DNA from: CAZIVO01 sp964542765
GTDB lineage: Bacteria; Planctomycetota; UBA1135; UBA2386
Direction: 5' to 3'
Assembly (NCBI GenBank): GCA_964542765.1
Contig: CAZIVO010000009.1
Coordinates: 1 to 56,234 of the forward strand
Length of the DNA stretch: 56,234 nucleotides
Made by a program: the position numbers and the translations under genes. The notes beneath the pieces are model-generated. The model was not told the DNA's origin, ran no database searches, and saw only the letters and a list, made by a program, of their open reading frames with translations. Positions 50,393-56,234 of the stretch are shown here, piece by piece. How positions within the stretch are numbered: the stretch's first letter is position 1; each line of letters starts with the position of its first letter.

Positions 50393-52731
50393 TTTCGGTC
50401 GCCTTTCAGGGCGTCCTTGGTGCGGGATTGAACATCGCGTTGCTTGTCCCGCAGCGTTCTTGTCTGAGAGATAACATCCTGGAAGTCGTTCCATTCGTCC
50501 ATCCTCTTCAAAAGGGCCGCAAACTCGGCGAGAATCGCCTTTTGAGAGGCAGCGGCCTCTTCCAGATTTGCTTTTGCAGTGGCGGTGTCACGTTCGACGG
50601 AGGCTGTCTGAAGAAGTTTGATGGTAAGTGGGCACAGGGTTCTTGAGATGCGGGCTGCCGAACCGGTCATCGTCAGGATGGGATCGAGGATCTTGGGCAT
50701 GCTTCCGAGCCGGCCAGCATTCTGTTCGGCCTGCAGCATTTCGTAGAACTCGGGAAGGAACCCTCGAGCTTCTGTGTGTGCGGTGTGGAAGCTTTCGTAG
50801 AGTTCGATGACGCGTGCCGCATGAGGCGAGGTTTCCAGCCCGTTGAACAGGTGCACATTGTAGGAGCGCATCAATTCAAGGTGGATGTGGTTGGTCGTGT
50901 CCTGCTGAACACGAGCTTGGCCGACCTCTACGTAGGTCAAGCCACTGAGGACATTTGCCAGTTCGGTGCCGCTATCGAGCTTGTCATTGATCTCCAAGAG
51001 TCGGTCATGTCGCTTCTGCTGGACGCTCTGAGCCTTTTCGGTCGTTTCCCGGAGCCGCCGGAAATGCCCGGCGATGCGTCGTGCCAGATCGCCGATGCCG
51101 ATGACGTGAATCTGGCGAGGGGCGAGCTTGGTTTGCATCGCTTCAGGCTTCTTGTTGTCACGGATTTCGCAGGAGAGGCTGATCGTGTCGCCGATGGCTG
51201 GCTTCGAGCCGCCGATGTTCAGATCACCTACCTTGAGGATTTGTGTCAGAACTGTGGAGGGGATGCGTGTGGTGGATGACTCCGGAATCAGGGAACTGCG
51301 CCTGGTCTCGTCTGACCTGCTCAGTTGCATGATGATGTCGACGGCAGCGAGACCATAGTCATCGCGGGCTTCAACTCGAAGAGGCAAGCGACCACCCGGA
51401 AGGACTACATTGAAGAGGTCGGCGGAGGGTAGGAGGACACGCCCGATGGGAGCGTGGTCAGCGCCGACGACAACGGGATAAGTTCCAGGGTGTGGATTTT
51501 TCAGGCCTTGCGGGCTTGCGAGATGTACGTGGTAGCGATCCGTCTTCAGGGCGGTGAAGTCGCCGACAAAGAATGTTCGTTCCTCACCCTCTTCCTCGAT
51601 GCGAGTCTCTTTCAGTTCTATTTGCGCTCCGGAGTCGAGGAAATTGATTCCCGCGGTTGCGATGGCCGACGTTGGGGTGACATGCAAGGTGATGCGAGAT
51701 CCTTCGAGGGCTTCGATGCTGCCGCCGAACTGGGTCTGCTCCTTGAGGCCGGTGTATTCTGGATAGATGAGGGTGGCTCGGATGGCTCCTACTCTGGGAG
51801 GTTGGACTGTATGGACAGAAATCTCGAAGTTGCCCTGCGGGTCATCGCCACCGCTCGCATGGAAATTCATCGGCGTGGTGACACGACGGAAGACATGCTT
51901 GAAGCGATTCCCTGGGCGCTCAGTCATGGCGATTTGAGGGGGTAACCCGCGGCCGCCTTTCAGGTTGAGGAAGGCCTCGCGTGGCACTACGCCCTCAACC
52001 CGTACGAGCACGGGGAGATCGGCGCCAGCTGCCATGGTCAGGTCGACGTGGCGTCCATTCTGTACGATCTTGTATTCACTGCTCTGGGGGAGTTCGACGA
52101 TCAGGCTCGTCAGGTGTGGGTAGGCGGCATCGGCGCCGAGAAGACGGAGGAGGAAGATGCTGGAGGCTCCTGGGTTTGAGATGAAGCCGATGATGATGAT
52201 GATCGCCGCACCGATGGCGGTGCCCCAGACGCGCATCGTGAGTGACGGGTCGAGAAGTTGTGACCGTGGCACGTCCCGCACCGCTGTTGATGCGTCTTCG
52301 ATGACCTTGGCGATCATGGCCGTGGACTGATTGCGCAAGGGCGATGAGTCTTCTGCGGATTGCGAGTCGATCAGTTCGCCGAACTGCACTGCCGAGATCA
52401 ATTTCTCCTGTAGATCGGGGAATCGTTTTTCCAGTGCTGTGGCGATGTCATCACGGTGGAAATTGCGACTGAGTGGATACAGCAATTGCCGCCGGATAAT
52501 CAGCAGGAGAAAGATTGCAGAGGCGAGGCTCAGGATCATCCTGATCGGCGCAGGCAGTTCCAGCGATCGATCGATCACGAAGTAGGCTATCAATACGGTG
52601 GCAGCTGCAGCGCACAGCCAGCCCATGCCATGAATGAGAAAGCGTCGCCGAACCCGGGATTTTTCATTCCGGATCAACCGCTCCAGGCTCTGGCTGAGCC
52701 TGCGGATTTGCTCTGTTTGTTCGGTGTTCAC
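50389..52731 (-). CDS. DUF4175-like membrane protein
   Basis: The 780-residue protein has two transmembrane helices near the N-terminus (about 32-53 and 62-80) and a third (about 168-187). Between the second and third lies a cytoplasmic segment, FHRDDIATALEKRFPDLQEKLISAVQ. After the third helix an extracytoplasmic region has beta-rich modules (ATLIYPEYTGLKEQ and VEARDDYGLAAVDI) and ends in a helical stalk. This is the layout of the DUF4175 family, in which the Q-rich C-terminal part is usually on the same chain; here that part appears to be split off into the next gene. The start is GTG at 52731, overlapping the upstream stop (GTGA). Function is unknown. Confidence 0.8.
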   Translation of the reverse strand: MNTEQTEQIRRLSQSLERLIRNEKSRVRRRFLIHGMGWLCAAAATVLIAYFVIDRSLELPAPIRMILSLASAIFLLLIIRRQLLYPLSRNFHRDDIATALEKRFPDLQEKLISAVQFGELIDSQSAEDSSPLRNQSTAMIAKVIEDASTAVRDVPRSQLLDPSLTMRVWGTAIGAAIIIIIGFISNPGASSIFLLRLLGADAAYPHLTSLIVELPQSSEYKIVQNGRHVDLTMAAGADLPVLVRVEGVVPREAFLNLKGGRGLPPQIAMTERPGNRFKHVFRRVTTPMNFHASGGDDPQGNFEISVHTVQPPRVGAIRATLIYPEYTGLKEQTQFGGSIEALEGSRITLHVTPTSAIATAGINFLDSGAQIELKETRIEEEGEERTFFVGDFTALKTDRYHVHLASPQGLKNPHPGTYPVVVGADHAPIGRVLLPSADLFNVVLPGGRLPLRVEARDDYGLAAVDIIMQLSRSDETRRSSLIPESSTTRIPSTVLTQILKVGDLNIGGSKPAIGDTISLSCEIRDNKKPEAMQTKLAPRQIHVIGIGDLARRIAGHFRRLRETTEKAQSVQQKRHDRLLEINDKLDSGTELANVLSGLTYVEVGQARVQQDTTNHIHLELMRSYNVHLFNGLETSPHAARVIELYESFHTAHTEARGFLPEFYEMLQAEQNAGRLGSMPKILDPILTMTGSAARISRTLCPLTIKLLQTASVERDTATAKANLEEAAASQKAILAEFAALLKRMDEWNDFQDVISQTRTLRDKQRDVQSRTKDALKGDRK

Positions 52732-53864
52732 CGTTGGAAGATGGGCAGGTACTGGTAGGGGATCTGCAGGATGAGGGTGGCCACTGCCGTGGCGAAGGCC
52801 TCGCCGGGGCCAGTGTGGCAGGGCCAGGAGCCGGAAGTTGGACCTTGGCTGTCGAGCAAGTCGTTACGGATCTCGCGGAAGTAGGATGTCCACTTGTTAC
52901 CGCCAGCGACGTAATAAGCCTGCATGGCGTAATAGTGACCGTAATAGAAGAAGTAGTGTCCGCTGAAGATTCTGCTGAATTCTCGGCGTTGCGAATCGAG
53001 GTAGTCGAAGGCCCGCTCAATCAACTCATCGTCGTAGATGCCCGCGGCGTAGAGTGTTGTTATTCCGGCAGCCGTCAGTGGGAAGGTCGCTCGGCTGTGA
53101 GATCCGAGCTGGTAGCGAAAGGCGCCGCCCTCATCGAGCCCGTGACCGAAGCGATACATCCTCGGGTAGCGCTGCGGTTGTCCGGAAACGGCGCTACTTC
53201 GGACATAGGTTTCTGCACGCGTGATTGTCTCTCTTGGTACGGAGATGCCAACGTTGCGCGCCGAGCGCAGAGCCAGAACCTGACAGACCGTGATCGACAT
53301 GTCGGATTCACGCGCGAAGGGCTTGTAGCGCCATCCACCTTGGGTGTTCTGCGAGTCGACAATGATGTTTACGGACTTTTGCAAGGTTCTTCGGATGTTT
53401 GCGCGTCGGGTCATTCCGTAAATCTCGGCCAGGAACAACGTCGAGAAAGCGTGGCTGTACATCCGTGAGCCGCTATCGGTGATGTAGCCGTTTTCACGTA
53501 CGCAACTGACCACGTAGTCGAGTCCGCGACTGATCTCACTGCCATATTTGCCGCGGCCTGGGAGGTGCCCGCCAGCAAGAAAACTCATCAGCGCGAGGGC
53601 GGTAACGCCGACATGGGCGGAGTCATGAGTGGTGATCCGGTAGTCGGTGTTGAGCTTGAAGCCAACGTTCTGAGACCAGAACCCTTGAGGGTGTTGCTGG
53701 GAAGCCAGGAACTCGTGTCCCTTTTCCACCGCTCGTTTGACTTGTGGTGTGACCGCCCATTCGGTGTTGCCGATGGGCTGTCGCGGCTTTGTCTGTGCCA
53801 TGGCTGTTGTGGCCAGTGCACAGGTTGCGAGTAGGCCGATGCCTTTGGCCGTTTTTGGTCTCAT
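52728..53864 (-). CDS. Exported prenyltransferase/squalene-cyclase-like alpha-toroid protein
   Basis: After a signal peptide (GIGLLATCALATTAMAQ), the 378-residue product shows the repeating pattern of alpha/alpha-toroid domains: AVEKGHEFLASQQHPQGFW, GLDYVVSCVRENGYI, SVNIIVDSQNTQGGWRY and AFDYLDSQRREFS. It has the typical QxxxGxW-like turns, and SGSWPCHTGPGEAFATAVATLIL near the end. It lacks an acidic DxDD catalytic motif of triterpene cyclases, so a binding or scaffolding role is more likely than catalysis. It overlaps its neighbours on both sides by 4 nt and so belongs to the Q-rich series. Confidence 0.85.
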   Translation of the reverse strand: MRPKTAKGIGLLATCALATTAMAQTKPRQPIGNTEWAVTPQVKRAVEKGHEFLASQQHPQGFWSQNVGFKLNTDYRITTHDSAHVGVTALALMSFLAGGHLPGRGKYGSEISRGLDYVVSCVRENGYITDSGSRMYSHAFSTLFLAEIYGMTRRANIRRTLQKSVNIIVDSQNTQGGWRYKPFARESDMSITVCQVLALRSARNVGISVPRETITRAETYVRSSAVSGQPQRYPRMYRFGHGLDEGGAFRYQLGSHSRATFPLTAAGITTLYAAGIYDDELIERAFDYLDSQRREFSRIFSGHYFFYYGHYYAMQAYYVAGGNKWTSYFREIRNDLLDSQGPTSGSWPCHTGPGEAFATAVATLILQIPYQYLPIFQR

Positions 53865-56234
53865 CGGTCATTCTCTCCGAAGATGAGTAGTTTCTGTGCT
53901 GATTCGAGGGCTATGTGGGGTCCGCATTTGCGCATCCGGTATGGAGCTTCCAGTTGCAGTCTGTGAGCTCGGGACGATAGCAGACTTTCGCGTGTTTTCA
54001 GATCCAGGACGAATATGAGGACCCCGGATCCTTGTGGGCGTCGGACCGGCAAGGCCAGGAAGTCTTCACCGAATATGGGGCGATCTTCGATGTGCTCGAA
54101 GTCGCCTGAGAGGGGATGGCTGAAGGAGGGGTTTTTGCCGTCCAGCGAGATACAGTCGATGTTGAATTCGAGGGAGTGACGGATGTGAACAATGAGAAGT
54201 GTTTCGGGGCAAGGTGTTTGCCTGCCCCATGCCCGTGACCAGTTCAAAGCTCGCGCGTAGCGGCCTAGTTTCCGGTGGCTGATGACTGAACCGACCCGGC
54301 TGTCGAGGACCAGGGCTTGACTGCCTTCATTGCCGCTCTCGATGATGATGGTTTGCTTGTCCGTGCTGGCGACCATTTCGAGTGCTCGGCCATGTTCGCC
54401 TGACCAGATCCAGAGAGTTTCGCCTTCATGGTTGATGGCGGCGACGCGCGGTCGCTCCTCGTTGAGCCCGTCAATTGGGATATAGACGCGCTTCTCGTCG
54501 GCATACATGCGGTGTAGCAGCGGTTGTAGTCGTGCGGCATCGATCTTCAGTTGTCGCAACAGGTCGGCTTTCAGGGGGGTGTGCCTGATGCCTAATCCTG
54601 TTAGCGGATCGATGTGCTCGATGCTCGCATGGTCATGGCCGGAAGATTCATCAAGGACCCACAGGCCGCCGTGGCTCGATGTGGGAGGGATGCTTTCACG
54701 ATCGATCGGGAAGATCCGGCGGAACAGGACCGTTCCAGTGATTGGTTCGATGCCGATCAGCCGTCCGCCATCTCCCGCATTGCGCATCTCGGAGAAGAGG
54801 TGCAGGACGCCTTCCTGGATGCCGAGCGAGATGATCATGCGATCGTCTGACTCTTCGAATGTCCACAGATGTTCGCCGGTTTGATAGTGGACGGCCTTCA
54901 CGCGGCTCAACTCCGGCAGGAGTAGAGTTTCGTCGCAGAGAAGGAGTTGGTCTGTTTCCGACAGATACTGGTATGGCACCGAGAACAGAGGTTCGTCGAA
55001 CATCGATGCGCCCTTGCTGGTGTCGTAGGCGCGGAGTTCTCTGCCCTGGGTGGAGACGTAGCACGGGAGGTTGCTGCGTTGCCCGAATGTGGGTTCGACT
55101 TTGATGTCGCAAATGCGAATGGGTATGCCATCCCAGACCGAAGTGTTCAGGGTGGCGATGACCGATCTTGGGGTTTTCAGCCGCAGTGGCTTGGTGAGTT
55201 CGGGGAGTTCGGGCAAGGAGATTGCATCGCGCATCCGCTGACCACCGTCGATGTGGAAATCCGAAATCTCATTGGCATGAGATCGAAGCAGGCGGTTGGC
55301 GAATGCTCGTGCTAGCGGCAGATTGCCAGCAACTCGTGCAGCCTCCGTCATACGCCGCAGCATACCTCCGCCGACCGCGCCTTCGCGCAATGCTCGTGCG
55401 AAGGCTTCGGCCGCCGTTGCCAGGTCGCCATTCCGCACGGCGAGATCGAGGATCGCTTTGATGGCAGTGCGTGCTGCCAGACTATGAGGGAATTGCTGGG
55501 CCAGTGCTCGCAGGAGTTCTGGATCGTCAGGGGCTCGTTCAAGAGCAGCGCCGGCCCGTTTCTCGATGGGCGCGTAGATCTCACGCCCATGCTGCTTGAT
55601 CAGTTCTGCCTGCTTGCCCGCGGCGACTTGACGAACTGGTTGGCCACCGATCAGGATGTCGGAGAAGTTCTCCATGAGATCCTGAAGGCGTTCGATGGCA
55701 TGCCTTGGTGTTTGTGCATGGAGGGCACCTTGCCAGAGAGCGAAAACGGCCGTGGGGACGCGTCCGATGCCAGGGAACCGGAACAGGACATTGCCGTGGC
55801 GTGCAGCCATCAGGTCGAGTTCGCGTAGATAAGCGGCCGGTTGATTCTCCAGGAGTTCCAGCCGCCGTCTTTGTGCTTCGATCCACTGTTTTTCGTCGAT
55901 CGTCTGTTCCCGTGCCTTGCCCAGAAGTTCTGCTGCGGCACCGGGCGATTGCTGTGCGAGGATCTGGGCGCGCGCCAGAATCAGCGCGAACAGGTCGGTG
56001 GCGAGGCGGCGATAGGTAGGCGAACTGATTCCCATGCCGTTTTGTTTGGCGACGTCGAGTCCCTTGCGATACCAGAGTTCGGCCTTGTCTCCTTTTTGTC
56101 CGCCAACATCGTCGCCAGCCCGGGCACGCAACAAGGAGGCATACAGCAAGATCGCAGCAGCATCGTCCTTGTGTTTCTCGGCATTCCGCTCCGCTTTCTC
56201 TACAAGTTGGGCCTCATCGTAGTGGGCTGAGATT
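53861..56234 (-). CDS. Helical-repeat / PQQ-type beta-propeller protein (5' end beyond window)
   Basis: The frame is open to the right edge of the window, so the start lies outside and the N-terminus is missing. The visible ~790 residues begin with TPR-like helices (AQLVEKAERNAEKHKDDAAAILLYASLL; LWYRKGLDVAKQNGM), then a long helical solenoid to about 55200. A propeller-like half follows, with PQQ-type blades such as VKAVHYQTGEHLWTFE, GGRLIGIEPITGTVLFRR and RVAAINHEGETLWIWSG. Similar two-part proteins are common in planctomycete envelopes, but no function is assigned. The stop overlaps the toroid gene by 4 nt. In-frame TTG at 56149 is not the start, because coding continues upstream of it. Confidence 0.85.
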   Translation of the reverse strand, partial: ISAHYDEAQLVEKAERNAEKHKDDAAAILLYASLLRARAGDDVGGQKGDKAELWYRKGLDVAKQNGMGISSPTYRRLATDLFALILARAQILAQQSPGAAAELLGKAREQTIDEKQWIEAQRRRLELLENQPAAYLRELDLMAARHGNVLFRFPGIGRVPTAVFALWQGALHAQTPRHAIERLQDLMENFSDILIGGQPVRQVAAGKQAELIKQHGREIYAPIEKRAGAALERAPDDPELLRALAQQFPHSLAARTAIKAILDLAVRNGDLATAAEAFARALREGAVGGGMLRRMTEAARVAGNLPLARAFANRLLRSHANEISDFHIDGGQRMRDAISLPELPELTKPLRLKTPRSVIATLNTSVWDGIPIRICDIKVEPTFGQRSNLPCYVSTQGRELRAYDTSKGASMFDEPLFSVPYQYLSETDQLLLCDETLLLPELSRVKAVHYQTGEHLWTFEESDDRMIISLGIQEGVLHLFSEMRNAGDGGRLIGIEPITGTVLFRRIFPIDRESIPPTSSHGGLWVLDESSGHDHASIEHIDPLTGLGIRHTPLKADLLRQLKIDAARLQPLLHRMYADEKRVYIPIDGLNEERPRVAAINHEGETLWIWSGEHGRALEMVASTDKQTIIIESGNEGSQALVLDSRVGSVISHRKLGRYARALNWSRAWGRQTPCPETLLIVHIRHSLEFNIDCISLDGKNPSFSHPLSGDFEHIEDRPIFGEDFLALPVRRPQGSGVLIFVLDLKTRESLLSSRAHRLQLEAPYRMRKCGPHIALESAQKLLIFGENDR

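Overview
The window is a GC-rich, gene-dense stretch of about 56 kb. It was probably taken from an uncultured member of the Planctomycetota. The main evidence is the adjacent pair at 17018-21754, a cytochrome-domain DUF1549/DUF1553 protein followed by a Tat-exported DUF1501 protein, which is a hallmark of Planctomycetota and related PVC bacteria. Supporting evidence is the number of large secreted proteins of unknown function and the weak or absent Shine-Dalgarno sites. A run of exactly 100 N at 48724-48823 shows that this is scaffolded draft sequence. I see no transposase, integrase, phage gene, CRISPR array or rRNA.

Layout, left to right. 1-3219: tRNA-Ala(GGC), a tail-anchored coiled-coil protein, a histidine phosphatase and gltX. 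3363-6058: a tandem duplication carrying two nearly identical secreted-protein genes and a decayed copy of the 3' end of the neighbouring rhomboid gene. 5869-10106 (minus): a tightly coupled set of amidohydrolase/deaminase, GalT-like nucleotidyltransferase, membrane TPR protein and rhomboid protease. 10119-15894: small lipoprotein, NHL-repeat protein, APC permease, exported amidohydrolase, folE and an exported esterase. 15927-21754: LRR lipoprotein, divergent from the DUF1549/1553-DUF1501 pair. 21841-26419: HemN-like radical SAM protein, LemA and its partner, tRNA-Met(CAT), glutaredoxin and an agmatinase-type ureohydrolase. 26453-34267 (minus): an efflux operon of one adaptor and two RND pumps. 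34459-37373: moeA and lnt, overlapping. 37569-45169: a coiled-coil membrane protein and a 61-residue membrane protein, then mreB, a divergent mreC, an mreD-like gene, PBP2 and rodA, the machinery for lateral-wall peptidoglycan synthesis. 45255-46505: a secreted beta-propeller-like protein.

46633 to the right edge (minus) is the most unusual part. Five consecutive genes each overlap the next by 4 nt. In transcription order they are a helical/PQQ-propeller protein (cut by the window edge), an alpha/alpha-toroid (prenyltransferase-like) protein, a DUF4175-like membrane protein, a huge secreted Gln/Glu-rich coiled-coil protein interrupted by the assembly gap, and a small secreted protein with a long polyglutamine tract. 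The coupling implies fixed co-production of a cell-envelope system whose function I cannot name.

Other points of note are a DUF1501 gene with no ATG, GTG or TTG before its Tat signal (likely start ATC or CTG), the sequence-homogenised core of the tandem duplication, and a C-terminal motif shared by three secreted proteins at distant positions.
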